The position numbers and the translations under genes are program-made. DNA of 64,000 nucleotides, taken from assembly GCA_026122225.1 (NCBI GenBank), contig JANEZZ010000739.1:62001-126000 (forward strand). The letters are read 5' to 3'. This DNA comes from Heloderma charlesbogerti. Taxonomy: Eukaryota > Chordata > Lepidosauria > Squamata > Helodermatidae. Shown here in pieces: positions 1 through 12,000 of this stretch (position 1 is the stretch's first letter; every line of letters begins with the position of its first letter). The notes under the pieces are model-generated. The model saw nothing but the letters and a program-made list of their open reading frames with translations, had not been told where the DNA came from and did not search any database.

Positions 1-973
1 TACCTCGATTTTACAGGAGACAATGGCTGTGTGGGGATGAGGACTGATATCTATCCTCGAGAAACACCCAGTATTAATTATTGTGGGGATGATTAATGGT
101 AAACACGTTTATATTAAAGGAAAGTCCTGACTTGAGGGCACTGATGTTTCATCCAGTAGGAACCCTCCCTGATCTACCCCCTGGACTCCACTGAACATTC
201 TCCCTTGCTTCATACATTCTTCTAATTTAAATAATAGTAGTCAGATCCTGAATATCTCTTCCTCCAGTCTTCATCACAGTATCCCCTTATGTTTCCAGAT
301 TCCATTTATCACCAGTCGTCTTCTGTTTTTTTCTGGGGGCTTGTGTGTTATATTTCCCCCCTACTAAAGGTGGGGGTCAGTTAGTGTTTATAAGCCTTTC
401 TACATGAGGAATGTATTATGTACTCATGATTACTCACTTATGGCAGTTTGCGGGTCCTTTACATGACACCGTCATCCTCCAGGGCCTCTCACATGCTATG
501 CAATAATTTTAGTGGGGGGGGGGATTCTCACAAGGAAACTTTGGTATTATTTGTGAATGGCAAGATAAAGACTAGTATAATTGCACAATTCTATACCACA
601 GCACAAGCTAGTGCTTATGAAATGGAACATAAGGAAAGGACGAGAAAGAAATATCCTAGAAATAAACACATGTAAAGGACCTGATTTAAAGGACCTGATT
701 GCAAAGGACCTGATTACAGAGAATCTAGAAACAGAAGCCTTGGCAAAATTGCAGTTTAAAAGCCTCACGTAGAAAAGCCCTATAGGTATTTATATGTGAA
801 CCTAATGATATTCTCACCCATTGCTAGTTTAGACTATAGACGCATTTCAGCATACTTTAAAAATAAATGTTCCATGTTATGGGTATTCCATACCAAGACA
901 TAAGAAATAAAGTCTGAGAGATATGTTTGTGATATCTTTGACTGACTTCAGTGGCACCTGTTTCATTTTTCAG
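1..973 (+). other. Gene 1 intron 5, 3' part
   Basis: Non-coding. It matches 32472-33782 of unit II, which is the intron between exon 5 and exon 6 of the alpha V2R, so exon 5 of gene 1 should lie roughly 350 bases before the window. A short motif beginning aaaggacctgatt is repeated three times at about 672-717. The unit II copy has a BovB fragment inserted here. The intron ends in a pyrimidine-rich tract and cag at 971-973. Confidence 0.75.
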
Positions 974-1872
974 ACATGGATGACTGTTTCAAATGCCCAG
1001 AAGATCAGTATCCAAACAAGGATCACAATCACTGCCTTCCTAAAATGCCAAACTTCCTGTCTTATCAAGAATCTTTGGGAATCATTTTAGTTTTCCTGGC
1101 TCTCTTTTTCTCTCTGATCACAGCTTTGGTGATAGGAATCTTCATTAAACACAGGAACACCCCCATCGTCAGAGCCAACAACCGGAACCTCACCTATTCT
1201 CTGCTCATCTCTCTTTTCCTCTGCTTCCTCTGCTCCCTGCTTTTCATTGGCCAACCACACACTGTGACTTGCTGTCTACGACAAACCTCTTTTGGCATCA
1301 TCTTCTCCATGGCTGTTTCTTCCGTGTTGGCAAAAACTATCACTGTTGTTCTGGCTTTCATGGCCACCAAGCCAGGGAGCAGGATGAGAAAATGGGTGGG
1401 GACAAGACTGGCAAATGCTGTTGTTCTTTCCGGGTCCTTTATTCAAGTCGGGATTTGTGGTGTGTGGCTCTGTATTGCTCCTCCATTCCCAGACTTGGAC
1501 ACTCATTCTCTGCCCGAGGAAACTGTAGTAGAATGTAATGAAGGGTCGCCCATCATGTTTTACTGTGTCCTTGGGTACATGGGATTCATGGCTCTTACAA
1601 GCTTCATTGTGGCTTTCTTTGCTAGGCGCTTGCCCAGCACTTTCAATGAAGCCAAGTTCATCACTTTCAGCTTATTGCTGTTTTGCAGTGTGTGGGTCTC
1701 TTTTGTCCCAACTTACCTAGGCACAAAGGGGAAATACATGGTGGCTGTGGAGGTTTTCTCCATCCTGGCTTCTAGTGCTGGACTACTGGTGTGTATCTTT
1801 TGTCCCAAATGTTACATAATTGTAGTAAGGCCTGAACTGAACCTTAAGGAGCAGCTAATAAAAAGAAATTAA
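974..1872 (+). CDS. V2R gene 1 (alpha), exon 6: seven-helix domain
   Basis: Terminal exon of a vomeronasal type-2 receptor, a class C GPCR of vomeronasal sensory neurons. The acceptor cag precedes 974. The first two bases complete a codon split after exon 5, then the frame reads [12 protein letters not shown], the end of the Cys-rich linker. Seven hydrophobic helices follow, with family landmarks [11 protein letters not shown] before and in helix 2, CGVWLC in helix 4, [10 protein letters not shown] leading into helix 6, and [13 protein letters not shown] after helix 7. It ends LKEQLIKRN and a stop. There are no internal stops. Exons 1-5 lie outside the window, so whether the gene is complete is unknown; its counterpart in unit II lacks exons 1-3. 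Confidence 0.93.
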
Positions 1873-1980
1873 CGGAGTTGTAAGGATCTTCTAGTGTTGT
1901 AAAGCCATTTTGTTAATCTGGATGCAAATGCAAGAAGGAAAAATTCTACACTTCCTAAACCTTTTGCACTTTCTTTGTGT

Positions 1981-1986
1981 AATAAA
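1981..1986 (+). promoter_or_regulatory. Candidate poly(A) signal of gene 1
   Basis: AATAAA lies 109 bases after the stop codon of the alpha exon 6. It is conserved at the same relative place in unit II (34799-34804), so it is a plausible 3' end for alpha transcripts. Confidence 0.55.
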
Positions 1987-3430
1987 TTAATTGCTTTTCT
2001 GCAACAACAATATAAATCCACTCATGTCTGTCTTTTCATAACACATTGCAGGAATATATCCTGCTGTCTCAGTTTTGGGGTTCTTGGATCTAGATAGGAT
2101 AAGTTGTCTGACCTTCTGAGCACCGGTGTCTAATTACATCTTAGTCCCCCAGCAATAACGAACAATTGAAAAAAGAAAGATTTAATGAAGTGACTATGAT
2201 CTGAATAAAACCTATATTTGCTAGTAATAACGTGCTCATACAGATGACTAAACAAAAGTCATTTAATAGATTACATACAACAAAGTCACAGTAAGTAAGT
2301 AAAATGAGTGAAGGAATGTAGTGCATAATCTGGAAGGAACGATACACTAGCAGAAGGAAATAAGCAGAATTCCTGCTAAGGTGAAGTTGATAGTTACCAC
2401 TAGAAATATTTTGCTGATAATTGGCCAGGCATGAAATGGATGGTGGTTTGGGGAAATATAAAAATCCTCAAAATATTTAGGGGCTTACTGTTGGCAGCAA
2501 GCACAGTGGTCTTTTTACCTTAAAAAGTAATTATTTTAGTACCACTGGCTGTTACGTGACCAGCAACTCCCTGGTCTATGACTGGAAGGGCGATGAAGCA
2601 GAACAGTGCTCCCAACTCCGTTTGCATTTCCCTTCCTGGTACTTTTCTGCTGCCAAATCTTTATTTTCCCTATCTGCCTCCATCAAACAACCTTAAAATC
2701 CTCTGGGTCCCCTGAAACCACTTTAAGGTCATGTGGAAGTTGGTTGCTAGGCATGGGATGGGAAATCCAGAAAGAAAGGAGACCACAAAATATAAGTTAA
2801 CAAATTAAATTTCTAAATATGTTTCAATAACGGGATGGATACAATAAACCATAAAAACAAAAGTATAAGAACGTAAGAATAAGAAAATAACCAGGATTAA
2901 ATATATCCAGCTATTCCAAGCAAGGTTGTCCCTATTTTATTCATGTTCTCCCCGGCCATATTTTACTGTCAGAGTTCTCAGCTTTCCTAGCAGCTTTCTT
3001 TCTTTTTCTTATTCTGTGAGGTAACCCTCCCTCAGGTCCATCTGCCTCGACTTTGAGACAGCTGTCCTCACTGTCCCACAGGCTTCAGCCCCTAAATTCA
3101 CCGAGTAAAAGAGACACCTGATATGCCTAATTGGTTCCCTTTGCCCAGCCAACAGAGGTACCCAGGAAATATGAACCCTATTGGTAGTGCAGAAAGATGA
3201 ACAAAATGTGGGATTTTATAATTTAAAAACAAACAGATTAAACTTAATTTAATACAAGAGATGTTATATTTTATAATTAATTACTCAGCTCTCAGTCTTA
3301 CCCTGCCTACTCTACCCCTTCTAACTTGTATTCTCACAGCCCCACTATCTAGATGTAGCTTAATGAGACCCTAAGGCCCTATCCAACCAACTAATTGTCT
3401 GCTCCTGCCTTTTATAAACTCAGTTTCCAC
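1987..3430 (+). other. Intergenic, gene 1 to MITE
   Basis: No coding exon seen. It is collinear with 34805-35703 and 39753-40273 of unit II. The uninterrupted sequence gaataagaaaat near 2880-2893 is the empty target of the full-length BovB of unit II. The rest is AT-rich single-copy-like sequence. Confidence 0.6.
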
Positions 3431-3894
3431 TAGTCTATGGGCACATCCTGCCAAATGCCATTTTTATTTATTTATTTTTAAAAAAATTATTTTAAAAAAT
3501 ATATATTAAAAAATAAAAAAAAAATTATTTATAGGATGTGCCTATAGACTTATACACAGAATATAGCTGTGAATCCTGCGTATGAGCCTATGGACACATA
3601 GACTTAGATGCAAGATTCATGACTCTATTGGCAGCTAAGTCTACAGGCACATCCTCCCAATCGCCTGTTATTGTTGTTTTTAAAGACATGGCAATTGGCA
3701 GGGACAGGGAGGAGGTGAATGGCTCTGTCTGGCAGGAGGGAAGGTAAGCAGCCCTCAAGCCAGTTCCCCCCCCCCCGCCCGGAATCCTCACAGAGCGGAG
3801 CCACTCTGGAGGATTCCGGGGGGGAGGAACGGATCGCTTCCTCCCCCCACGGATTCCCCACCAGAACAGATGGTGGGGAATCCATACACCCCTA
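3431..3894. mobile_element. hAT-like MITE, unit I only
   Basis: 464-bp insertion beginning TAG and ending CCCCTA. It is flanked by an imperfect 8-bp target duplication, gtttccac (3423-3430) and gtctccac (3895-3902). Unit II has one uninterrupted gtctccac near 40273. Inside are inverted arms (about 3431-3450 against 3533-3552) around an A/T-rich loop, then a GC-rich part with ggattcc blocks shared with the other MITEs here. No transposase is present. Confidence 0.7.
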
Positions 3895-3902
3895 GTCTCC
3901 AC

Positions 3903-4546
3903 ACACAGAGACACACACAAGCCCCTCCCACCTTTCACTCACTCACTATCAAACAGTTAACGCTAGCTTACATAAGTTCTACTGAACACAGCAAGAACAT
4001 ATTGACATTAATATAAACTCCACATGGCAAGCATTGTGATTTTGTTACAATCCCAACTGGATAGTCCCTATTTTATCCAAGTTCTTCCCATGTCTTACTG
4101 TCAGAGTACTCAGCTTTCCTTCTTTATCTGATTCCATCCAGACTTCCAACTTCTTCTCTCTTCTAACAATCCCTTTTCGGGGCTCCAGTTTATATATGTT
4201 AAAGTTAGCCTCTGCTCTGGTAACTCTGACCAATCAGGAGGGCTTACCTTTGCCTTAAATTCCTTCTGCTGACCTCTTTGCTGAACAGAAAATTATTTTT
4301 TCTTCAGAGCTGACTTTTCAGCACCAAAAGGCTAAGGCAGAGTCAGAGTCAGAAAAGGATAAGCAAGACTTCTGACCTTTAGCTGGACCTCCTGTTCCCT
4401 TCCTTGCTCTGTAGATCTACAAGCCCCTGTCATCCATTGGCTTCCTGAACTTCTGACCTTTTTGTCTGAGCACACAGAGAAGGAAATTAACCTCATGACA
4501 TCCAAACACGGATGCTGTTTTGTGGCAGTAGCAATAGACCTCTTCT
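3903..4546 (+). other. Intergenic
   Basis: No gene seen. It is collinear with 40300-40930 of unit II. A run matching 'actgtcagagt.ctcagctttcct' occurs both here and near 2965, so this stretch partly repeats its upstream neighbour. Confidence 0.45.
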
Positions 4547-4805
4547 TGGCAGTCACTAATTAGCAACCACAATTTTTTCCCAGAATGTGAAGATGGGAGA
4601 AAGGGAGACATCATGTATTACCATGGACAAGATGGCGCTTGTGGGAGGAACACCTCTGAACCCACCTGGGGGGCAGCATTAGCACAGAGAGGGCTCACAT
4701 GGGTGTCCCCATCCAGCAAGGGTACATGCATGCAAAAGCTTGTGTTGGCTGAATTTCAGCAGATCACAAGGCCCTGTAACATACAAAAGCCTGACCAAGA
4801 ATCAG
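4547..4805 (+). repeat. V2R 3'-flank module, copy 1
   Basis: A roughly 260-bp module running from 'ggcagtcactaattagcaa' to 'cctgaccaagaatcag'. Related copies lie downstream of the other V2R terminal exons at about 19600-19860, 40933-41195 and 61880-62150. It seems to be ancestral 3' flank duplicated with the genes, or an unrecognised repeat. No coding role is evident. Confidence 0.6.
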
Positions 4806-5060
4806 ATCATTTATGAACAAATTAAAAAGTGCCAATCCCAGTACAGATCCTTGAGGCACCCCACTGTTCACATCCCACCATTGTGAAAAATGTCCATTTA
4901 TTTCTAATATTTGTTTTCTGCTCCTTAACCAGTTACTGACCTATAAGTGGGTGTTTCCTCTTATCCCAAGATACCTCTGGTTGCTCAGGGCCCCAAATAC
5001 ACCAAAGATATGAAATACATAGCCCTCAAATTCTTAATTTGACTAGAGTCATATGCTATT
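4806..5060 (-). mobile_element. CR1-like LINE fragment
   Basis: Read on the minus strand, 4813-4866 gives the reverse-transcriptase motif VPQGSVLG followed by LFNLFINDL, characteristic of CR1/Jockey-type LINEs. The reading frame is broken beyond it. A copy sits at the same place in unit II (41196-41420). Confidence 0.65.
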
Positions 5061-5802
5061 TTTTTAATTTAAAAAAAGGCTACCCAGTTAAATCACTCCA
5101 CACAGTCATGTCCTCCAAAGTTTTAGATGTGTGGCCATAAATTATAAACATAAACCATGGACAGGCAGGCAACTAGGAGATGTGTCAAAACATAATTAAG
5201 AAGCATCCTATATAATCACAACTGAGCTTCAGCCTTCAGCAACCTACATGTGCTTATATGATAGGATATCAGTATGTGTATCTCAGTGTCAGGAATGATG
5301 ACAGGACCCAAATAAAGTAATTCATTTTTTCCTGGCTCCTTAGGCTTGGTGACCACTAAGGACTTACAGAAGATTCCATCCGTCACTAATTAAGTTGCTG
5401 AAAAACATATTTTCTTTCACGATGACACAAAAATATACATACTTTGGGAAAGTAATTGTGCACTTTGTAATTACCTCAAATGACTGTGGTGAATAATTTG
5501 TCTTTCCCAAGCCAACATGGATTGCAGAGGCCACCCTGATCACATAAACAAGTTTGCAAATGTATATAGATTACCCTTGTGACGTTCAGAACTGGGGTTA
5601 GGGACTATGGACATGCAGCACTCCATCAATCCTTCTTTGGTATTTCCCATTTAGAGTTTACAGGCCATTTATCAATCTGTCATGAAAGTAAGGAAACGTG
5701 GCAAGTAGAGTCATGCAACCAGGCTGCAGGAAGGGTGACAATGAGTTTGATGGAAATCATGGATTCTGTGTTGGAGATTCATGGTTTAGGAGTTCCCTCA
5801 TG
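5061..5802 (+). other. 5' flank of gene 2
   Basis: Upstream sequence of the beta V2R, collinear with 41421-42190. The frame of exon 1 stays open for about 100 bases before the chosen ATG, but the protein similarity between units begins at the signal peptide. No TATA box or other promoter element could be assigned. Confidence 0.5.
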
Positions 5803-6029
5803 ATGCCTGTTTTCTTTACATTGCTGCTGGTTTTACTGTGTCTGCTGCCTCATGCTGAGTCCAAGGCCCACCATCATCTGTGCAGCATGAATGACCCCCT
5901 TCCTACCGTGCATGAATACTATCAGCCAGGAGACCTCGTCATTGGTGGGATGGTCTCTCAGCTGTTCTCCGTCACTGACCTTATACCTTTCATGGAACGC
6001 CCTAAAATCAAGCCACTTGATGAGCCCAT
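5803..6029 (+). CDS. Gene 2 exon 1: signal peptide and N-terminus
   Basis: Starts [10 protein letters not shown], a hydrophobic signal peptide. An in-frame ATG just before (5800) is absent in unit II, so 5803 is the conserved start. The mature N-terminus carries the V2R signature [13 protein letters not shown] and a cysteine three residues before NDPLP. The donor is cccat|gtaagg. Confidence 0.88.
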
Positions 6030-9000
6030 GTAAGGAAATATTTTCCATCATATGCACAAAGCCATGTTACAAGTAATGAAATATCATTTGAGATAGTTCT
6101 ATCGATTTGTAAGAATACCACACTCAGAAAGCAATTTATCTGCTTTTTGACATAAATTAAAAAAAAAGAATTATCCAAATGCATTTATATTGTCAGGGTG
6201 GAAACTGAGCCCATAGAGCCCCAAAGCAGTTCTGATTCTGAGGAAGAGCAACAACCTTTGGGAGAGGAGCCCGCTTGTCTTTCAGAGGTGCAGCTGCAGG
6301 GAGAGATTCCTCCTGCCTGCGTTCCTGAGAGAGCTGGCGACCCTGGCAGTGAAAGAGCGGGGGATGGAGTGTTGGTGGACGCTCGGTGCCAACGCAGGGA
6401 GAGGCGCCAATAGAGGGCACCGAGAGGAGGCGCTGTGCCTGCTTGGCGCTACGACAACGGTCACGTCCCGAGGACCCACAGGTAAGAGGGAGGACCTCTT
6501 CATAGCCCATAAGTTCAGAGTTTTCCCGCTCTACTCCTTCAAATGGGGACCAACTGCCTTAGCCAGAGCTTAGGCTACTCTGCTAGCTACCCCAGTGCAG
6601 TTCCTTGCTCAGTCGCTGAAAATTAGCATCTGAAAGAGTCATTATGTTGTAAAGGAATAAAGCCTTGGAAAGAATCCCTTTCGTCTGTGTCTTGAGTTGG
6701 CTATTGGAAGGGACTTTAAGAGGCAGCTAGCGTGCTCCTGACATATATATTTATTACCTTTCTGTAATAAATAAAGGCCCAATAACCAAAGCTGTCTGGC
6801 CAATTGAGAAAAATAAAGATGCCAAAATACTACATTTAGCAGTGGAGGAGGCGACCCAGTGGTTGCTTACAGGATGAGCAGCACAGGCAAGGAGCAGCGA
6901 CCTGTGAGGGTGTGCTAGGCCCGGGTGAAAAAAAGCAGCAGCAAGGTCAAGGACAGGCCTGGAGGAACAGCAGTAGCAGCGCCACAGCCCCAACCGCTCC
7001 AAGCGGAAATGCAAAGGCAACTTTCGGGAGAGGGGGCGGAGCCAGCCCTCATCTGCCGCTCCTCACAGTGTGCCGCCTGAGGTGGGCGCGTCACTCTCCG
7101 GTGTGTTATAGTGTGTGCACTGGGTGGCTGGGCAGGAGGGACATGCGGAGCTCAGGCAGTGATCCTTGGCACTGGAACTGGAGCGTAACAAGCGTGTCAC
7201 CATCTGTGAACTGTTCAAGATTGTACTTCAGCAGCCCTGACAAATGCAGGAGCATAACATTGCTACCTTTGAAACTTGGAGTGAATCGTTTATTAGCAGT
7301 GTACTTCACTATAGAACTATGAGGTTTGGGCTGAAAACCACTCTGGTCAGAGGTCGTAGTTCATCGCCTCATGCATCCTTCTCTTTTGGATCCACTCAGT
7401 TACTACCCTTTCTATATTAGTTTTTGAATGACACTGTGCCTGATATTCTCTAGTCTTCTCAACCACAGGCATGCCCTTCTATACCATATCCGTCACAGGC
7501 ACCACGCCATATCCTCATATTTATATGGTTGAACTTCAGAATTAGGTGGATTTGTTTAAAGTGACATGAGATCCCAGTACATTGTTTCAATTTCTGAAAC
7601 ATTATGTCTCTCCTGTCTCTGTATAATGTTGATGTAATGTACACCTTGATCCTAAAATGATGTTCACAGCTGACCTGAGGCAGGTATTTGCCCTTGAAGC
7701 AGACACTCAAGAGAGCCATAAAGAGTAGATTCAGCTTCTAAATTGTGTAACTGTCATTTCAGTTCAGTGCCAAAGAACTACCAGCATGTCCTGGCTTTGG
7801 TATTTGCTGTAAAGGAGATCAATGACACACCCAAGATATTACCCAATGTCACCTTGGGATTCCGTATCTATGATAGCTACTTTGATGCAAGGCTGACTTA
7901 TCAGAACACACTGATTCTTCTGTCCACCTGGCACAGGCCTGCTCCCAACTACAACTGTGGCATTCAGAAGAATCTGGTAGCAGTCATTGGGGGACTTGAT
8001 TCCGAAACCTCCTTCCACATAGCCAACATCATAGGCACCTACAAGATTCCACAGGTAAGACTTGGTCATAAGTTAGAGCTCACAGTTTGACAAATGATTC
8101 ACCCCTTCCCTGAATTGCAACTGCTTGGGAGGGGGAAGGAAAATTGTACATCATTTTGATGGTGTGGCTGACACAATAGTAATTTATATATGTATTTTAA
8201 AGTGTTGCTGCTTCTCTTGTTGTTGCTGTTGTTGTTGACCTAAAGCAGAGAGGTCTCACTTATTTAAAAAAGATACCAAGCATGGAAACAGCACGGTGTT
8301 ATAGCGTGAGAATCTCTCCTTGAAGTCATGTCAGTTATGAACCATATATCTGAATTAAGTCTTTTTATGGATATGTAGACAAAGAAGATTACCATACTGA
8401 AAAGCAGCCTCTACCCAACACCATCTCCGTAAAAGTATGATTCCCGTTGTGCTGCTGAACACAGTAAGATGGAGCACTTATTCACAAGCAATTCATCAAC
8501 TGTATCTGGGAAAACTCATTAAAATTTAGCAAGCAGTTGACTGCACAGCTCAAACCTACACAGTCTATGCCTCCAAAGTAAATGTTATTTTGTTTTTGCT
8601 TAGGTCACATATTGCTTCCTCCTTCCAGTAATGAATGATAAAACCAAGTTCCCTTCCATTTACCGGATGGTCCCCAAAGAAGAGTATCAGTACACTGGAA
8701 TTGTCCAGCTACTTCTGCATTTCCAATGGACATGGGTTGGGATCATTGCAATGGATGATGACAAAGGGATACATTTCATGCAAACATTGACACCAATGCT
8801 TTCCCAGAGTGGCATCTGTGCAGCTTTCACTGAAAGAATACAACACACGGCTTCTGTCTATGATCTTTTACACCTAATGGAACACGTGGAGAACATGGCA
8901 TCTCTTCTAAACCGGACCAATGTCATTATCATAAACGCACATACCCAGACTATGTTTGCTTTAACTGGATTAATACTTCTGGGAGTAATAGCAGATGTAG

Positions 9001-12000
9001 ATGTGACAGGTATAAGCAAGGTGTGGATTATGACCACTGAATGGGCTTTCACATCAAACACATTTCAACAGGGGTCAGATTCTCAGGTCTTCCATGGCTC
9101 CTTGTCCTTCACAATTCACTCCAGTGAGATACTGGAGTTCCAACATTTCCTTCAGACCCTAAACCCTCGCTGTCCAAAAGGAGATGGTTTTATCGGAGTC
9201 TTCTGGGAGCAGGCATTCAAATGTTCCTCTCCAGATTCTAATCTGGGTGAGGAGAACAGAGAAAGCTGCAATGGAGAGGAGAAGTTGGAGCACCTCCCTG
9301 GGCCATTTTTTGAAATGACCATGACTGGACAAAGCTACAGCATCTACAATGCTGTCCATGCTGTAGCACATGCCATACATGCCATGTGCTCATCCAGGCC
9401 CAAACAAAGAGAAAGGTGTGACCTTCCAAATCTGCATCACTGGCAGTGGCAGGTAATATCTCTCACCAATGCAACCAACTGTATTAATATGAGACAGCTA
9501 ATGTGTTCAAGAGCATTGCTTAGAGAAAGCACTTATGTCTACAGATAACCTTTCCTTGAAACATCCTCCTGCCTCCCTGTCCCTTTTCTTGTAAGTATTA
9601 GAGACATCCACGCTATAAGGTGTTTCCCACAATTATTGCCAAACTCCTTCCTCATAAATAGGCTCCTTTCCTTCCATTTCTCTGCATGAGCCCATCCTCC
9701 TCCTATTCATGCAAACACAAAGTGACTTTATCCCTTATTACTCATACGTAGGGAAGCCCTGGCATGGCTTCCCAGCCCTGTCCTGATTTCCCTTTTATTC
9801 GAGCACTGAGCATGGGCATCTACAAAGGAACCTCTGTGCTCCAGCGGGTGGTCACACACAAGGGGTCCTCCCAGCAGAAAGACCCACGGAACGGGGCATC
9901 CTGATCACATGGGGCTGCGTCACCGAAGGCTACACAGGAAGCAGCACCAGTAGGAGAATACAGGTAGCGTGTGAGTCCTTTTTTCACAAGTAAGGTCCTT
10001 ATGAACCTCATCTACCTCACTGAATACGCATTCACACCTCATATTCCCCTTTTGTAATTAGTGTGGCTCTAGCAGGTACCATACGCCACTTTTTTGTTTG
10101 CCAGCAGGAACTGCCATTCTCAACACGTATGTGTTTTTGTGTACCTCTTGCTGTTTGGTCATGCAAGCGTGAGGTCACATCTGTTATTTAAAATGTGTAA
10201 GAACTCAGATTTCCGTGCCGTGAGGTGTGCCTTTTGTGGGGGATGGGTGCCTGCTATAGCTTGTAGAGCGCAGTGGTGTAGTGGCAAATGCTGAAGATCA
10301 GGGACTCATCATGACAGTCCCCACAGCCACACCCCCAAGGAGAGGTCAGAGACCCAGGCAGCTGTGTTTCTCTATAACTGAACCACTTCTAGCAGTTTTC
10401 AACTCCACCAGGATGAGGTCACTGGGAGCAGCCATTTATAATTCCAGCTACCGAAGGCCCTTAAGCCACCACTTCAACTCTTAAGCTAAATTGAAGCCAA
10501 GAGAGATATTAATATCTTATCATTGCACAACATAATACTTTGTGCCATTACAATATATTTTAATATTATACCAAATGGCAGAACTGTCCATTTTCAGTTT
10601 ACTAGCTCTAGAATACCTGATTTTAAAGCTGGGTAGGCAACCTTTTCTGGCCATGGAAACATTTGGCAACTTGATGAACTGTCCAGGACACCACCACAAA
10701 ATGGCTTCTACAAGAGGCATGACAAAGGACAAGTAGTCTGCCCCAAAGGCTGAATAAAAGGCAGGGGTGTGGTCTGAGCCCCAGCATGCTTAACAACATA
10801 CTAAATAACAGCTAGGGATGTCAGAGAAATATGCAATGGAACCAAATGAGTTTGGATTTTCATGAATCCCACCCATGGATTCTGAAGTGGACTGGCTTTT
10901 CCCTGTCAGGTGGATTCCACAGACTTGCAGGCTTGTTTTTCTTACATTCCCAAGTTTTGTGCAAATTTTGTCATTGAAAAATACACAAAATAATAAAAAA
11001 AACAGCCAGAAATGCACATTTCCCCCATAAGCTAAAGTGTGAAAATGCACATTTGGGGGGAATTGCATGTGCAAATTTGCGCAGATGTGGATTTGTGCAA
11101 TTACACATTTGGGCAAATTTGGAAAGAAAAAAATCCAATTCCATCGATGGGTGGGCAATGGAACGAAAGGCGCCTTACAATCCACAAAACACAGACGGAA
11201 CAGATTTTACAGAATTCGTGCATCCCTAACAATAGCACCAACAGAAACCTCTTTCACAGCAATCCCAGCTGCCGGTAAGATAATGTCTTCCTTTTCTTAC
11301 ATGCAGTTAATTTTTTTCCTTAAAAGAGGAAGGGGGTACGGCACTTTGATGGCCCCGAAGCAAGCTATGCAGGGGTGCACGGGAGCCCACAGGCACCAGT
11401 TTGCCTCCCCCTGCTTTGAACTACTACTGCCCTCAAGAGAGAAAGCCAATTCCATACATTCTTTCAACATACACACACCACACTAGTTGTCCCTTTTCAT
11501 AGTGTCATGCAGTCTGCTTTTACTTCATTTGCTTGTAGCTTCACCCTTTTCTGAGGAGCACCTCATTTAACAACAGTGCTGGAGACAAGGTGTTTTTTAA
11601 CAGCAACGGTGAATTAGAAGCTGGATTTGACATTATCAACTGGGTCACTTTCCCAAACCAATCCATCCTTAGAATAACAGCTGGACACATGGATCCCCAG
11701 GCCTCTCCAGGCAAAGAAGTGACCCTTAACAAGAAGACCATCAGATGGCACAGAAAATTTAACCAGGTGGGATCTGGCAGTCTGTAGGTTCTAACCAAGC
11801 TGAAGAGGAAAGTGGTCCAATACTATCCCATGAACATCCCTCCCTCCCTTCTAATTGAAAGCTTTTGGTAACCACAGACCTGGGTGTAGGAATTTGGAAA
11901 CAGGCCTGGGCATCTGAATTGTCAAAAAATATTTGGTCAATTGACTAGTGGTTGATATTGTGAAAGGATGGCTAAGTATTTTTTTTAACAGAATTCATTT

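Noticed and set aside
5698..5802. Upstream extension of exon 1 as coding
   Set aside because: It begins at a non-ATG codon and carries no V2R similarity; the signal peptide starts at the conserved ATG 5803/42191.
6912..7322. 136-codon open frame in gene 2 intron 1, also at 42727-43137
   Set aside because: It sits in a GC-rich, repeat-like block with no domain; its conservation between units only reflects the recent duplication.
9453..9548. Read-through of exon 3 beyond 9452
   Set aside because: A good donor cag|gtaata lies exactly where V2R exon 3 ends, and exon 4 is found with matching phase.
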